This document shows, in pieces, positions 35,405-46,273 of a stretch of DNA of 49,372 nucleotides. The notes beneath the pieces are model-generated. The model worked only from the letters and a program-made list of their open reading frames with translations, was not told the origin of the DNA and ran no database searches. This DNA comes from Actinomycetota bacterium. GTDB taxonomy: Bacteria; Actinomycetota; Acidimicrobiia; Acidimicrobiales; CADCSY01. The DNA lies in NCBI GenBank assembly GCA_004366205.1, contig SIRW01000114.1:1-49372 (forward strand), in the 5' to 3' direction. The translations under genes and the position numbers were made by a program. The stretch's first letter is position 1. The number at the start of each line of letters is the position of its first letter.

Positions 35405-36034
35405 CTACTTGGAGTACAGCTCGACGATGAGCTGCTCCCGGACGGGGACGTCGATGTGCTCGCGAAGGGGAAGGTCGCGGACCGTGACCTGGGCGCCCTC
35501 GCCCCCCACCTCGAGCCAGGGCGGCACGGCCCGGTCGAGCGTGTCGATGTTGTGGCGGACCACGATCATCTGCTTGGCCCGGTCGCGCAGGGAGATCACG
35601 TCGCCCTGGCGGGCCTGGTAGCTGGGGATCGTGACCCGGCGGCCGTTGACGTCGATGTGGCCGTGGCGGACGAGCTGGCGGGCCTGGGCCCGGCTGGCTC
35701 CCCAGCCGGCCCGGTACACGACGTTGTCGAGGCGCAGCTCGAGCATGCGCAGCAGGTTCTCGCCGGTGACCCCCCGCTGGCGGGTGGCCTCCTTGTAGAG
35801 GTTGCGGAACTGCTTCTCCATGAGGCCGTAGATGCGGCGGGCCTTCTGCTTCTCACGCAGCTGCACCAGGTACTCGGAGTCCTTGCTGCGCAGGCGCGTG
35901 CGGCCGTGCTCACCCGGCGGGTAGGGCCGGCGCTCGATCGGGCACTTCATCGAGTCGCACTTGGCGCCCTTCAGGAACAGCTTCATCTTCTCCCGCCGGC
36001 ACAGGCGGCAGACGGGACCGGTGTAACGAGCCAT
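35405..36034 (-). CDS. rpsD: Ribosomal protein uS4, zinc form
   Basis: 209 aa. [26 protein letters not shown] carries four Cys (CxxC and CxxxxC), so the zinc-binding C+ form. An S4 RNA-binding domain follows ([34 protein letters not shown]). 26 bp before rpoA. Confidence 0.98.
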   Translation of the reverse strand: MARYTGPVCRLCRREKMKLFLKGAKCDSMKCPIERRPYPPGEHGRTRLRSKDSEYLVQLREKQKARRIYGLMEKQFRNLYKEATRQRGVTGENLLRMLELRLDNVVYRAGWGASRAQARQLVRHGHIDVNGRRVTIPSYQARQGDVISLRDRAKQMIVVRHNIDTLDRAVPPWLEVGGEGAQVTVRDLPLREHIDVPVREQLIVELYSK

Positions 36035-36062
36035 CAGTCGAACTTCCTCGCGCTCGGCACCG

Positions 36063-36461
36063 TCAGACCCGGCGCCGCTTGGGGGGCCGGCAGCCGTTGT
36101 GCGGCACCGGCGTGACGTCCTTGATGCCGGCCACCTCGATGCCGGCGTTCTGCAGGGACCGGATGGCGGTCTCGCGACCGGAGCCGGGGCCCTTCACGAG
36201 CACGTCGACCTTGCGGACCCCGTGCTCCATGGCTCGGCGGGCGCACTGCTCGGCGGCCAGCTGGGCGGCGAAGGGCGTGGACTTGCGGGAGCCCTTGAAC
36301 CCGACGTTGCCCGCTGACGCCCAGGCGAGGGTGTTCCCCTCCTGGTCGGTGATCGTGATGATCGTGTTGTTGAACGAGCTCTTGATGTGGGCGACGCCGT
36401 AGGCGACGTTCTTGCGCTCGCGGCGGCGGGGACGCCGCCCTCCGGCCCGGGGCTTGGCCAT
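36063..36461 (-). CDS. rpsK: Ribosomal protein uS11
   Basis: 132 aa. Basic start, [46 protein letters not shown] and a [13 protein letters not shown] tail. ATG shares one base with the rpsM stop (TAATG). Confidence 0.98.
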   Translation of the reverse strand: MAKPRAGGRRPRRRERKNVAYGVAHIKSSFNNTIITITDQEGNTLAWASAGNVGFKGSRKSTPFAAQLAAEQCARRAMEHGVRKVDVLVKGPGSGRETAIRSLQNAGIEVAGIKDVTPVPHNGCRPPKRRRV

Positions 36462-36838
36462 TACTTACGCACCTTCTTCTTGCCGGCGACGGTCTTCTTG
36501 GGGCCCTTGCGTGTGCGGGCGTTGGTGTGGGTGCGCTGGCCGCGCACGGGCAGGCCGCGGCGGTGGCGGAGGCCCTGGTAGCAGCCGATCTCCATCTTGC
36601 GCTTGATGTCCTGGGACACCTCGCGGCGCAGGTCGCCCTCGACCTTGAGCTCGGCGTCGACGTGGTTGCGGATGCGGGCGACCTCCTCGTCGGTGAGGTC
36701 GCGCACCCGGGTCGCGGCGTCGATGCCGACGGCCTCGCACAGCTGGCGGGCCGTCGACGGGCCGATGCCGTAGATGTAGGTCAACGACACCTCGAGCCGC
36801 TTCTCGCGGGGGATGTCGACTCCGGCGATGCGAGCCAT
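36461..36838 (-). CDS. rpsM: Ribosomal protein uS13
   Basis: 125 aa. [26 protein letters not shown] start, a helix-two-turn-helix core, and the [19 protein letters not shown] tail. 4 bp after rpmJ. Confidence 0.98.
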   Translation of the reverse strand: MARIAGVDIPREKRLEVSLTYIYGIGPSTARQLCEAVGIDAATRVRDLTDEEVARIRNHVDAELKVEGDLRREVSQDIKRKMEIGCYQGLRHRRGLPVRGQRTHTNARTRKGPKKTVAGKKKVRK

Positions 36839-36842
36839 TCAG

Positions 36843-36956
36843 CTACCCCTGACGCTGCTTGTGCTTCGGGTTCGTGCAGATGACGCGCACCCGCCCGTGC
36901 CGGCGGATCACCTTGCACTTCTCGCAGATCTTCTTGACGCTGGGCTGGACCTTCAC
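36843..36956 (-). CDS. rpmJ: Ribosomal protein bL36, zinc form
   Basis: 37 aa from GTG 36956: [21 protein letters not shown], then the C and H of CTNPKH, completing a CxxC...CxxxxH zinc knuckle. Exactly the usual length. First gene of the transcript starting near 37091. Confidence 0.97.
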   Translation of the reverse strand: MKVQPSVKKICEKCKVIRRHGRVRVICTNPKHKQRQG

Positions 36957-37097
36957 GTTCTCGTCTCGTCTCCTCGACGCAGCGGGCGGCCGGGACCGCA
37001 CGCGGCCTCGGCCCTGGCGCGGGCGGGTCGGCTGGCTGGGTTGGCCCCGACGCCGGGCGGCGCGGACGCGCGCGGGCCGCACGGGAGCCGACGAGAG

Positions 37098-37126
37098 ATG
37101 CTAGCGCGCCACCTCCGCTGTTCCAA
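37098..37126 (-). promoter_or_regulatory. Promoter for rpmJ-rpsM-rpsK-rpsD-rpoA-rplQ-truA
   Basis: TTGGAA (37121-37126) and TAGCAT (37098-37103) on the minus strand with 17 bp between. It starts right after the adk stop and leaves a leader of about 135 nt before rpmJ, GC-rich and likely structured. Confidence 0.6.
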
Positions 37127-37138
37127 AAGGTACGGGGC

Positions 37139-37813
37139 TCACGACGAGCGCCGGTGCTCGCGGGCGGCGTCCACGGCGCGGATGAGGCGGTCGGTGACCT
37201 CGTCGGTGGTGCCCGTGCCGTCGACCTCGACGAGCTCGTCGCGCGCCGCGTACCACGTGATGAGCGGGGCGGTCTGCTCCTCGTAGAGGTCGAGGCGGCG
37301 CCGGATGGCCGCCTCGGTGTCGTCCTCGCGCTGGACGACGTCGGAGCCGCACACGTCGCAGGTCCAGTCGACCTCGGGCGGCGCCGCGGTGGAGTAGTTG
37401 GCGCCGCAGCCGACGCAGACCCGGCGGGCGGCGAGGCGGCCGAGGACGACCTCGGTGGGCACGTCGAGGTTGACGGCGAGGTCGATGCCGCGCGGTTCGG
37501 TGATGCGGGCCAGCGCCTCGGCCTGGGTGACCGTGCGGGGGAACCCGTCGAGGATGAACCCCCGGTTCTTGGTGTCCTCGTGCTCGAGGCGCTCCTCGAC
37601 GACCCCGATGATGACGTCGTCGGGCAGCAGCTCCCCGGCGTCCATGTACTCCTTGGCCTTGCGGCCGAACTCGGTGCCCTCGCGCACGGCGGCCCGCAGC
37701 ATGTCGCCGGTGGAGATGTGGGGCACCACGTAGTGGAGCGACAGGCGGGTGCACTGCGTGCCCTTCCCGGCTCCCTGGCGGCCGAGCAGCACCAGCCGGG
37801 CGCCGGGGATCAC
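37139..37813 (-). CDS. adk: Adenylate kinase with zinc-binding lid
   Basis: 224 aa. P-loop GRQGAGKGTQ (11-20; the more usual form is GPPGAGKGTQ), HISTGDMLRA, GFILDGFPRTVTQAEAL for AMP, and a lid with CVGC and CDVC that binds zinc. GTG start. Follows secY by 40 bp, the standard spc-operon neighbour. Confidence 0.97.
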   Translation of the reverse strand: MIPGARLVLLGRQGAGKGTQCTRLSLHYVVPHISTGDMLRAAVREGTEFGRKAKEYMDAGELLPDDVIIGVVEERLEHEDTKNRGFILDGFPRTVTQAEALARITEPRGIDLAVNLDVPTEVVLGRLAARRVCVGCGANYSTAAPPEVDWTCDVCGSDVVQREDDTEAAIRRRLDLYEEQTAPLITWYAARDELVEVDGTGTTDEVTDRLIRAVDAAREHRRSS

Positions 37814-37853
37814 CGCTGCACCTCGCCGGCGCGGACGTCGACGGCGGGCATGC

Positions 37854-39155
37854 CTAGCGGAGGAAGCCCTCGTAGTTCCGCATGTTCAGCTGGCTGTCGA
37901 TCTGCTTCATGGTCTCGAGGGCGACGCCGACGGCGATCAGCAGCGACACGCCCATGAAGTCGATGAAGCTGATGTCGAGCACGATCACGAGGAACGAGGG
38001 CACCAGCGCGACCGCGGTGATGAACAGGGCGCCCGGCAGCGTGATGCGCGACAGGATCCGGGCCAGGTGGCGCTCGGTCTGCGGGCCGGGCCGGATGCCG
38101 GGGATGAACCCGCCCTGCTTGCGGATCGTGTCGGCCTGCTTGGCGGGATCGAAGGTGATGGCCGTGTAGAAGTAGCAGAAGAACACGATCATCAGCCCGA
38201 AGAACACGATGTGCACGAAGCTGGCGGGGTTGAACAGGTTGTCGTCGACGAAGGTGCGCACCCGGTCCCAGAACCCGCCGGGTGGCATCACGTTGGTGAG
38301 CAGCGCCGGGAGGTAGAGCACCGAGCTGGCGAAGATGATCGGGATCACGCCCGACTGGTTGACCTTGAGGGGGATGTAGGTGCTCTGGCCCCCCATCATC
38401 CGCCGGCCCACGACCCGCTTGGCGAACTGCACCGGGATGCGACGCTGGCCCTGCTCGACGAACACGATGCCGACGAGGATCAACAGGGTCAGGGCGAGCA
38501 CGACGCCGAACATGCCGCCGCCGTCCTCGACCATGAGCCGGTAGCCCTGGAAGGGCATCTCGGAGACGACCGAGGCGAAGATCAACAGCGACATGCCGTT
38601 GCCGATGCCCCGCTGGGTGATGAGCTCACCCATCCACATGAGCAGCGCCGTCCCGGCGGTGAACGTCAGCACGATGAGCAGCACGCGGGGCACGCTGAAC
38701 TCGGGCACCACGACGATCTGGGTGGGCAGGAGGCCCCCGCCGCCCTGGTGGAACAGGAACGTGAGGCCGGTGGACTGGATCACCGCCAGGGCGATGGTGA
38801 GGTAGCGGGTCCACTGGGTGATCTTCTTCTGGCCGATGGCGCCCTGCTCCCGCCACTGCTCGAGCTTGGGGATCACCACCGAGAGCACCTGGATGATGAT
38901 CGAGGCGGTGATGTAGGGCATGATGCTCAGCCCGAACACGGCGAAGCGGGTGAGCGCGCCGCCGGAGAACAGGTTCAGCAGCGAGAGCACCCCGCCCTGG
39001 CGGGCCTCCTCCTGCAGCTGGCGTACGGCCTCGAAGTCGATGCCGGGCACGGGCACGAACGCACCCAACCGGTAGAGGGCCAGGATCGCCAGCGTGAACA
39101 GGATCTTGTTCCGCAGGTCGGGGACCCGGAACATGTTGAGCAGGCTGTGCAGCAC
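37854..39155 (-). CDS. secY: Protein translocase subunit SecY
   Basis: 433 aa, ten membrane helices. Opens LNMFRVPDLRNKILFTLAILALYRLGAFVPVPGID, with the plug region after it, and ends LNMRNYEGFLR. GTG start. Forms the membrane pore with SecE/SecG. Downstream of rplO as usual. Confidence 0.97.
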   Translation of the reverse strand: MLHSLLNMFRVPDLRNKILFTLAILALYRLGAFVPVPGIDFEAVRQLQEEARQGGVLSLLNLFSGGALTRFAVFGLSIMPYITASIIIQVLSVVIPKLEQWREQGAIGQKKITQWTRYLTIALAVIQSTGLTFLFHQGGGGLLPTQIVVVPEFSVPRVLLIVLTFTAGTALLMWMGELITQRGIGNGMSLLIFASVVSEMPFQGYRLMVEDGGGMFGVVLALTLLILVGIVFVEQGQRRIPVQFAKRVVGRRMMGGQSTYIPLKVNQSGVIPIIFASSVLYLPALLTNVMPPGGFWDRVRTFVDDNLFNPASFVHIVFFGLMIVFFCYFYTAITFDPAKQADTIRKQGGFIPGIRPGPQTERHLARILSRITLPGALFITAVALVPSFLVIVLDISFIDFMGVSLLIAVGVALETMKQIDSQLNMRNYEGFLR

Positions 39156-39205
39156 GAAACGCGCTCCTGAGGGCTCGTGGCGGCGGGAACGGGCCCGCGG
39201 TCGAC

Positions 39206-39694
39206 CTAGCGGTTGCTGTTGGCGCTGCCCCGGGCCGGCGGGCGGCCCTGCCGGTAGGGCAGCGGCAGGACCTCAACCGTACCGCCTGCCGCCGTGATCG
39301 CCTGCTCGGCCGCCTTCGAGAACGCGTGGGCGCGGACCGTGACGGCGCGGGTCAGCTCACCGCGGGCGAGCACCTTCACGAGCTCGCCCTTGGGCACGAG
39401 CCCCGCGGCGTGCAGGGAGGCGGGGGTGACCTCGTCACCGCTGAACGCCTCGATGGTGTCGAGGTTGACGGCGTGGTACTCGACGCGGAACGGGTTGCGG
39501 AACCCGCGCAGCTTGGGCACACGCCGCTGCAGCGGCATCTGGCCGCCCTCGAAGCCGGCAGGGACCCGGCCGCGCGCCTTCTGGCCCTTGGTGCCCCGGC
39601 CCGCGGTCTTGCCGCCCCGCCCGGCGATGCCCCGGGCCACGCGCTTGCGTCGCCGGTTCGACCCCGGCGCGGGCTTCAGGTCGTGGATCTTCAT
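39206..39694 (-). CDS. rplO: Ribosomal protein uL15
   Basis: 162 aa. MKIHDLKPAPGSNRRRKRVARGIAGRGGKTAGRGTKGQ start and a C-terminal KAAEQAITAAGGTVEVLPLPYR. ATG overlaps the rpmD stop (ATGA). ~15 residues beyond the usual end, Arg/Ser-rich. Confidence 0.97.
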   Translation of the reverse strand: MKIHDLKPAPGSNRRRKRVARGIAGRGGKTAGRGTKGQKARGRVPAGFEGGQMPLQRRVPKLRGFRNPFRVEYHAVNLDTIEAFSGDEVTPASLHAAGLVPKGELVKVLARGELTRAVTVRAHAFSKAAEQAITAAGGTVEVLPLPYRQGRPPARGSANSNR

Positions 39695-39909
39695 GTGGTG
39701 CTCACCTCGGTGCGGCCGCCGGTGGCGGCGTCGTCGACCTCGACGACGGTGATCAGGTGGGGGACCCGGGCGATCATGCCGCGGATCTCGGGGCGATCGG
39801 GCAGCACCCGGGTCTTGCCGATGCGACCGAGGCCCAGGGCGCGCAGGGTGCCGCGGTGCTTGGGCTTCACGCCGATGGCGGAGCGCACCTGGGTGACCTG
39901 GAGCGCCAT
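39691..39909 (-). CDS. rpmD: Ribosomal protein uL30
   Basis: 72 aa. VTQVRSAIGVKPKHRGTLRALGLGRIG core and VRGM-type RGMIARVPHLITVVEV end, plus a ~12-residue tail. TGATG overlap with rpsE. Confidence 0.97.
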   Translation of the reverse strand: MALQVTQVRSAIGVKPKHRGTLRALGLGRIGKTRVLPDRPEIRGMIARVPHLITVVEVDDAATGGRTEVSTT

Positions 39910-40478
39910 CAGGCAACCTCCTCGGGCGTGTGCGGCGCCCGCTCGGCGTCGCGGTAGCCCCGCAGCAGGCCAGCGGGCGTGATCTCCTCGGGGGACTTGC
40001 CCCGGGCCCGGGCGACCTCGTCGGGCCGGCGCTGGGCCTTGAGCCCGGCGATCGTGGCCCGGGCGACGTTGATGTGGTTGGCCGAGCCCAGCGACTTGCA
40101 CAGCACGTCGTGGATGCCGGCCTCCTCGAGGATGACGCGGGCGGCGCCGCCGGCGATCACGCCGGTACCGGGTGCGGCGGGCTTCAGCAGCACCCGGGCG
40201 GCGCCGTACTCCCCGATCACGGGATGGACGATCGTGGTGCCCGCCCGGGGCACGGCGAAGAGGTTCTTCTTGGCGTCCTCGGCGCCCTTCTGGATGGCGA
40301 GGGGCACCTCCCGGGCCTTGCCGTAGCCGAGGCCGACGTGACCGTTGCCGTCGCCGATCACCACCAGGGCGGCGAACTGGAAGCGGCGACCGCCCCGCAC
40401 CACCTTGGCGACGCGCCGGGGGCGCGTGATGAGGCGGGACTCCCGCAGCTGGATGTCGGTGGGTGGGGTCTGGGGCAT
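39909..40478 (-). CDS. rpsE: Ribosomal protein uS5
   Basis: 189 aa. [37 protein letters not shown] is the S5 RNA-binding domain; [25 protein letters not shown] follows. ATG start. Confidence 0.98.
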   Translation of the reverse strand: MPQTPPTDIQLRESRLITRPRRVAKVVRGGRRFQFAALVVIGDGNGHVGLGYGKAREVPLAIQKGAEDAKKNLFAVPRAGTTIVHPVIGEYGAARVLLKPAAPGTGVIAGGAARVILEEAGIHDVLCKSLGSANHINVARATIAGLKAQRRPDEVARARGKSPEEITPAGLLRGYRDAERAPHTPEEVA

Positions 40479-40498
40479 GCGATGTGCTCCTCGGTGGT

Positions 40499-40867
40499 TC
40501 AGAACTCGAGCCCGCCGTCGCGGGCGGCGGCGGCGAGGGCGGCGATCCGGCCGTGGTAGCGGAAGCCGCCCCGGTCGAACACGACGCGGGTGATCCCCGC
40601 CTGCTTCGCCCGCTCGGCGACGAGACGGCCGACCTCGGTGGCGGCATCCGCGTTGCCGGTGCCGCCGGAGCGGCCCCGCAGCTCGCCCTCGTGGGTGGAG
40701 GCCGCGACCAGCGTCCGGCCGCTGCGGTCGTCGATGACCTGGGCGATGATGTGGCGGTTCGAGCGGTACACGGCGAGGCGGGGGCGCTCGGGGGTGCCCC
40801 GCACCTTCTTGCGCACGCGCACGTGCCGGCGCTTGCGGCCCTGGTGCTTCTTGGTGACGTTGCTCAT
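40499..40867 (-). CDS. rplR: Ribosomal protein uL18
   Basis: 122 aa. [33 protein letters not shown] and [22 protein letters not shown] identify the 5S-rRNA-binding protein. Confidence 0.98.
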   Translation of the reverse strand: MSNVTKKHQGRKRRHVRVRKKVRGTPERPRLAVYRSNRHIIAQVIDDRSGRTLVAASTHEGELRGRSGGTGNADAATEVGRLVAERAKQAGITRVVFDRGGFRYHGRIAALAAAARDGGLEF

Positions 40868-40881
40868 GTGGTCTCCGTGGG

Positions 40882-41421
40882 CTACTTGGCGGCCTTGCCG
40901 GCCTTGCGGCGGACCTGCTCGCCGAGGTAGCGGACGCCCTTGCCCTTGTACGGCTCGGGCTTGCGGATCTTGCGGATGTTGGCGGCGACCTGGCCGACGA
41001 GCTCCTTGTCGATGCCCGACACGGCGATCCGGGTGGGCTGGGGCACCTCGAAGGTGACGCCGTCGGGTGCCTCGACGTGCACGGGGTGGCTGAAGCCCAG
41101 CGCCAGCTCGATGCGGTTCGGGCCCTGCGCGGTGGCGCGGTAGCCGACGCCGACGATCTCGAGCTCCTTGGTGTAGCCGTCGGTGACGCCGGTGACCATG
41201 TTGGCCACCAGGGACCGGCTGAGCCCGTGCAGGGCGCGGTGGCGGCGCTCGTCGTCGGGCCGCTCGACCAGCAGCTCGTCGTCGTCCTGGCGGATCGTGA
41301 TCGGCTCGGGCAGCTCGCGGGCGAGGGTGCCCTTGGGGCCCTTCACCGTGACCGTGCGGCCCTCGATGGTCACCTCGACGCCGCTGGGCACCGGGATGGG
41401 GTTCTTGCCGACGCGACTCAT
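40882..41421 (-). CDS. rplF: Ribosomal protein uL6
   Basis: 179 aa. [33 protein letters not shown] start, two homologous halves, and the [23 protein letters not shown] end. Confidence 0.98.
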   Translation of the reverse strand: MSRVGKNPIPVPSGVEVTIEGRTVTVKGPKGTLARELPEPITIRQDDDELLVERPDDERRHRALHGLSRSLVANMVTGVTDGYTKELEIVGVGYRATAQGPNRIELALGFSHPVHVEAPDGVTFEVPQPTRIAVSGIDKELVGQVAANIRKIRKPEPYKGKGVRYLGEQVRRKAGKAAK

Positions 41422-41428
41422 CGGTGCA

Positions 41429-41830
41429 TCACCACACGTAGCAGAGGACCTCGCCGCCCACGTGGCGCTCGCGCGCCTCGCGGTCGGTCATGAGGCCCTG
41501 GCTGGTGGACAGGACGGCGACACCGAGCCCGCCGAGGACCCGGGGCAGGCGGTCGGCCTGGGTGTAGACGCGCAGGCCCGGCTTCGAGATGCGGCGCAGG
41601 CCCGAGATGGTGCGGGCCCGGTCGGGCGAGTACTTCATCGTGATCGTGAGCACCCGGCCCGGACCGCGGTCGTTGTCGGTCACCTCGAAGCCGGCGATGT
41701 AGCCCTCCTGGCGCAGGATCTCGGCGAGCGCCTCCTTCAGCTTCGACGAGGGCATGCGCACCGTGTCCTGGTAGGCCAGGTTGGCGTTGCGGATGCGGGT
41801 CAGCATGTCGGCGATCGGGTCGGTCATCAT
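41429..41830 (-). CDS. rpsH: Ribosomal protein uS8
   Basis: 133 aa. [17 protein letters not shown] start (ATG 41830 or 41827; GGGGAGG spacing favours 41830), then [32 protein letters not shown]. Assembly protein of the small subunit and, in known cases, translational repressor of the spc genes. Confidence 0.98.
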   Translation of the reverse strand: MMTDPIADMLTRIRNANLAYQDTVRMPSSKLKEALAEILRQEGYIAGFEVTDNDRGPGRVLTITMKYSPDRARTISGLRRISKPGLRVYTQADRLPRVLGGLGVAVLSTSQGLMTDREARERHVGGEVLCYVW

Positions 41831-41846
41831 CGCTGCTCGCCTCCCC

Positions 41847-42032
41847 TCACCAACTCGCCTTCGTGACGCCCGGCACCTCGCCGGCGTGGACCATCTCCCG
41901 CAGGCAGACCCGGCACAGGCCGAACTTGCGGTAGACCGCCCGCGGGCGACCGCACCGCCGGCACCGGGTGTACCCGCGCACCTTGAACTTGGGCTTGCGC
42001 TGCTGCTTCTGGATCAGTGCCTTCTTGGCCAT
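41847..42032 (-). CDS. rpsN: Ribosomal protein uS14, zinc type (type Z)
   Basis: 61 aa. [22 protein letters not shown] has two CxxC pairs, the short zinc form. Standard spc position between rplE and rpsH. Confidence 0.98.
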   Translation of the reverse strand: MAKKALIQKQQRKPKFKVRGYTRCRRCGRPRAVYRKFGLCRVCLREMVHAGEVPGVTKASW

Positions 42033-42052
42033 TCGTGACTCCTCGTGCCCCG

Positions 42053-42625
42053 TCAGGCGGCGGTGTCGCGGCGGAACGGGAAACCGAAGGCGTCGAGCAG
42101 CGCTCGACCTTCGGCGTCGGTGCGGGCGGTGGTGACGATCGTGATGTCCATGCCCCGGGGGGCGTCGACCGAGTCGTAGTCGATCTCGGGGAAGATCAGC
42201 TGCTCGGTCACGCCGAACGTGTAGTTGCCCCGGCCGTCGAACGAGTTCGGCGGCAGGCCCCGGAAGTCGCGGATGCGGGGGATCGCCAAGGCGATGAGCC
42301 GGTCGAGGAACTCCCACATGCGGTCACCCCGGAGGGTGACCTTCACGCCGATGGCGTTGCCCTCGCGCAGCTTGAAGCCGGCGATGGACTTCTTGGCCCG
42401 GGTGACGACGGGCTTCTGCCCGGTGATCTGCTCGAGGTCGCGCACGGCGCCCTCGAGGAGCGACTGCTGCTGGAGGGCGGCGCCCACGCCCACGTTGAGC
42501 ACGATCTTCTCGAAGCGCGGGACCTCCATGACGTTGGCGAGGCCCAGCTGCTCCTTGAGCTGGTCGCGGACCTGCTCGTCGTAGCGGCGCCGCAGGCGGG
42601 GCGCCTCGCGCACCGGCCCGGCCAT
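42053..42625 (-). CDS. rplE: Ribosomal protein uL5
   Basis: 190 aa. [45 protein letters not shown] and [10 protein letters not shown] are diagnostic. TGATG overlap with rplX. Confidence 0.98.
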   Translation of the reverse strand: MAGPVREAPRLRRRYDEQVRDQLKEQLGLANVMEVPRFEKIVLNVGVGAALQQQSLLEGAVRDLEQITGQKPVVTRAKKSIAGFKLREGNAIGVKVTLRGDRMWEFLDRLIALAIPRIRDFRGLPPNSFDGRGNYTFGVTEQLIFPEIDYDSVDAPRGMDITIVTTARTDAEGRALLDAFGFPFRRDTAA

Positions 42626-42957
42626 CAGAGATCACCCCCGCACTTCTTGCAGACCCGGTGCTTCGTGCGGCTGGGCTTGGCGGTGGTGCCCTCCTCGAAG
42701 CGGTACCCCACCCGGGTGGCGGCACCGCAGCTGGGGCACACGACGGCCACGTTGGAGACGTGGATCGGCATGTCCTTGTCGATGATCCCGCCCTGCATGG
42801 TCATGCGGGTGGGGCGCTGATGGCGCTTGGCGAGGTTGACGCCCTCGACGATGACCCGGCGCTTGTCGGGCAGCGCAGCGGACACCACGCCCTCCTTGCC
42901 GCGGTCCTTGCCCGCGAGCACCCGCACCCGGTCGCCCTTCTTCACCTTCATCCCCAT
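42625..42957 (-). CDS. rplX: Ribosomal protein uL24
   Basis: 110 aa. [28 protein letters not shown] motif, then CPSCG and CKKCG zinc-like pairs near the end. Directly abuts rplN (stop TAG adjacent to ATG). Confidence 0.97.
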   Translation of the reverse strand: MGMKVKKGDRVRVLAGKDRGKEGVVSAALPDKRRVIVEGVNLAKRHQRPTRMTMQGGIIDKDMPIHVSNVAVVCPSCGAATRVGYRFEEGTTAKPSRTKHRVCKKCGGDL

Positions 42958-43326
42958 CTAGAGCACCTCCGGGGCGAGGGAGACGATGCGCATGAACTTC
43001 TTGTCGCGCAGCTCGCGGCCGACGGGCCCGAAGATGCGGGTGCCGCGCGGCTGGAGCTGGTCGTTGATGAGCACGGCGGCGTTCTCGTCGAAGCGGATGT
43101 AGGAGCCGTCCGGGCGGCGCTTCTCCTTCTTGACGCGCACCACGACGCAGCGCACCACGTCGCCCTTCTTCACCGCCGCGCCGGGGATGGCGTCCTTCAC
43201 GGTGGCGACGAACACGTCGCCGATGGACGCGTAGCGACGCCGCGAGCCGCCCAGCACCTTGATGCAGAGCACCTCCTTGGCGCCGGAGTTGTCGGCCACG
43301 CGCAGCCGTGACTCCTGCTGGATCAT
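42958..43326 (-). CDS. rplN: Ribosomal protein uL14
   Basis: 122 aa. [27 protein letters not shown] and a standard barrel. ATGA overlap with rpsQ. Confidence 0.99.
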   Translation of the reverse strand: MIQQESRLRVADNSGAKEVLCIKVLGGSRRRYASIGDVFVATVKDAIPGAAVKKGDVVRCVVVRVKKEKRRPDGSYIRFDENAAVLINDQLQPRGTRIFGPVGRELRDKKFMRIVSLAPEVL

Positions 43327-43637
43327 CGGGCCCGCTCCACGATCTCGACGAGCCGCCAGCGCTTGGTCTTCGACAGCGGCCGGGTCTCGGCCACCCGGAC
43401 GCGGTCGCCGACCCGGGCGTCGTTGGCCTCGTCGTGGACGTACAGCCGCTTGGTGCGCTGCACGGTCTTGGCGTAGCGGCGGTGGCGGACGCGGTCGACG
43501 ACCGTCACGACGACGGTCTTGTCCATGCCGGTCGAGGCCACGGTGCCCTCGCGGACCTTGCGCCGGTTGGGCCGGCCACCCTCGGGCGTGCCGGCCTCGG
43601 GGGCCGCCGCCGGGCTGTCGGCTGTGCTCTCGCTCAT
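43323..43637 (-). CDS. rpsQ: Ribosomal protein uS17
   Basis: 104 aa. A ~25-residue Ser/Ala/Pro-rich N-terminal extension precedes [33 protein letters not shown] overlaps the rpmC stop (ATGA). Confidence 0.97.
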   Translation of the reverse strand: MSESTADSPAAAPEAGTPEGGRPNRRKVREGTVASTGMDKTVVVTVVDRVRHRRYAKTVQRTKRLYVHDEANDARVGDRVRVAETRPLSKTKRWRLVEIVERAR

Positions 43638-43861
43638 GCGGACTCCTCGGTGCTGTCGGGTGCGGACCCGACGAGCTGGCGGGCGCGGATCTCGGTCTTG
43701 ATGCGGGCGATGTCGCGCCGCACCTGGCCGAGGCGCGCCGGGTTGTCGAGCTGACCCGTGACGTGCTGGAAGCGGAGGTTGAACAGCTCCTGCTTGGCCT
43801 CCCGCAAGCGGGTCGCGACCTCGTCGTCGTTCAGCTGCTGGAGCTCTCCCATCGACACCAT
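43634..43861 (-). CDS. rpmC: Ribosomal protein uL29
   Basis: 75 aa. [36 protein letters not shown] and [14 protein letters not shown], two long helices, with a short acidic tail. Confidence 0.97.
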   Translation of the reverse strand: MVSMGELQQLNDDEVATRLREAKQELFNLRFQHVTGQLDNPARLGQVRRDIARIKTEIRARQLVGSAPDSTEESA

Positions 43862-43864
43862 CGG

Positions 43865-44281
43865 TCAGATCTCCTCGTGGCGGGTCACGAACTTGGCCTT
43901 GATCGGCAGCTTCTGGATGGCGCGCTCCATGGCGCTGCGGGCCAGGGCCTCGTCGACGCCCGCCAGCTCGAACATGATGCGACCGGGCTTGACCACGGCC
44001 ACCCAGCGCTCGGGGTTGCCCTTGCCCGATCCCATGCGGGTCTCGGCCGGCTTCTCGGTGACGGGCTTGTAGGGGAAGACGTTGATCCAGACCTTGCCGC
44101 CGCGGCGGATGTGGCGGGTCATGGCGATTCGGGCGGCCTCGATCTGGCGGGCCGTGATCCAGCCGGGCTCGACGGCCTGGATGCCGTAGTCGCCGAAGGC
44201 CAGGCGCGTGCCGCCTTTGGCGTTCCCCTTCATGCGGCCCCGCTGGTGCTTGCGGTGCTTGACCTTCCTGGGCATCAACAT
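43865..44281 (-). CDS. rplP: Ribosomal protein uL16
   Basis: 138 aa. [24 protein letters not shown] start, the [33 protein letters not shown] loop near the peptidyl centre. The frame is open upstream, antisense-like; ATG 44281 is the conserved start. Confidence 0.98.
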   Translation of the reverse strand: MLMPRKVKHRKHQRGRMKGNAKGGTRLAFGDYGIQAVEPGWITARQIEAARIAMTRHIRRGGKVWINVFPYKPVTEKPAETRMGSGKGNPERWVAVVKPGRIMFELAGVDEALARSAMERAIQKLPIKAKFVTRHEEI

Positions 44282-44283
44282 GG

Positions 44284-45218
<935 letters not shown>

Positions 45219-45219
<1 letters not shown>

Positions 45220-45992
45220 TACTGCTCGTCCTTCCGTTCGCCCTCGTCCTCGGCCGCCTCGGTGATCTCGGCGACGGGCTCCTCCCCGCCCGGCTCCTCG
45301 GTCTCCTGCGCCGCCACCACGGCGGCGTCCTGCTGATCGGCGATGCCGGCCTCCTCCGCAACGGTCTCCGGCGCCTCAACGCCGGCGCCGGCATCGGTGC
45401 CGGTGGCCTCGGCCGCTTCGAGCGCTTCGAGGGCGGCGTCCTGCGGATCGGCGATGCCCGCCTCCTCCGCGGTGGTCGTGGGCTCCTCCGCCTCGGGCGC
45501 CTCGGCGTCGCCCGCACCACCCCGCCGCCGCCGGCGGCGGCGCTGCTCGGCGGCCTCCTGGGCGGCCCGGCGGGCGGCCCGGCTGCCGGGGCGGGCGGCC
45601 TCGCGCTGGCGGCGCCGCTCGAGCTCGTCGGCGGGCAGGCGGTCGACGATGATCGTGATGTGGCACATCCGCTTGCGGATGCGGGTGGCCCGGCCCCGGG
45701 CGCGGGGCCGGAAACGGCGCAGCGTGCGGCCCTCGTCGGCGAAGCACGCCGCCACGTAGAGCTCGTCGGCGGGGAGGCTGTCGTTGTGCTCGGCGTTGGC
45801 CACGGCCGAGGCCAGCACCTTGCGGATGACCCGGGCGGCGTCCCGCTCGGTGAACCGCAGGATCTGCTCGGCCTCGGTGACGTCCTTGCCGCGGATCAGG
45901 TCGAGCACGACGCGCGCCTTGTAGGCCGACATGCGCACGTGCCGGGCGACGGCCCGGGTGCCGGGGCGCTCGTTGGTCTTCGGACCGGTCAC
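45219..45992 (-). CDS. rplV: Ribosomal protein uL22 with 140-residue extension
   Basis: 257 aa versus the usual 110-130. The core ([24 protein letters not shown]...[22 protein letters not shown]) ends near residue 118. A basic helix ([34 protein letters not shown]) follows, then an acidic Ala/Glu/Thr-rich tail with two copies of [13 protein letters not shown] and an EPGGEEP segment. The core includes the tunnel-lining hairpin. GTG start; rpsS stop overlaps (GTGA). Confidence 0.96.
45321..45470. repeat. 39-bp direct repeat inside rplV
   Basis: 45321-45359 and 45432-45470 are identical except at two of 39 positions. They encode the duplicated AEEAGIAD segment of the uL22 tail, so the tail grew or is maintained by a recent duplication. 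Confidence 0.85.
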
Positions 45993-46267
45993 CGGCGGCC
46001 TCCGCGCTCCTGGCCGGCGTGGAACCGGAACGTGCGGGTGGGGGCGAACTCGCCGAGCTTGTGGCCGACCATGGACTCGGTGACGTAGACGGGCACGTGC
46101 TTGCGGCCGTCGTGCACGGCGATGGTGTGGCCGACCATCTCGGGGATGATCGTGGAGCGCCGGGACCAGGTCTTGATCACGCGCTTTTCGTTGTTGGCGT
46201 TGAGCTCGTCGACCTTCTTCAGCAGGTGGTCGTCAACGAACGGGCCCTTCTTCAGGCTGCGGGGCAT
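45989..46267 (-). CDS. rpsS: Ribosomal protein uS19
   Basis: 92 aa. [23 protein letters not shown] start, [30 protein letters not shown] core. Confidence 0.99.
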   Translation of the reverse strand: MPRSLKKGPFVDDHLLKKVDELNANNEKRVIKTWSRRSTIIPEMVGHTIAVHDGRKHVPVYVTESMVGHKLGEFAPTRTFRFHAGQERGGRR

Positions 46268-46273
46268 GGCGGG

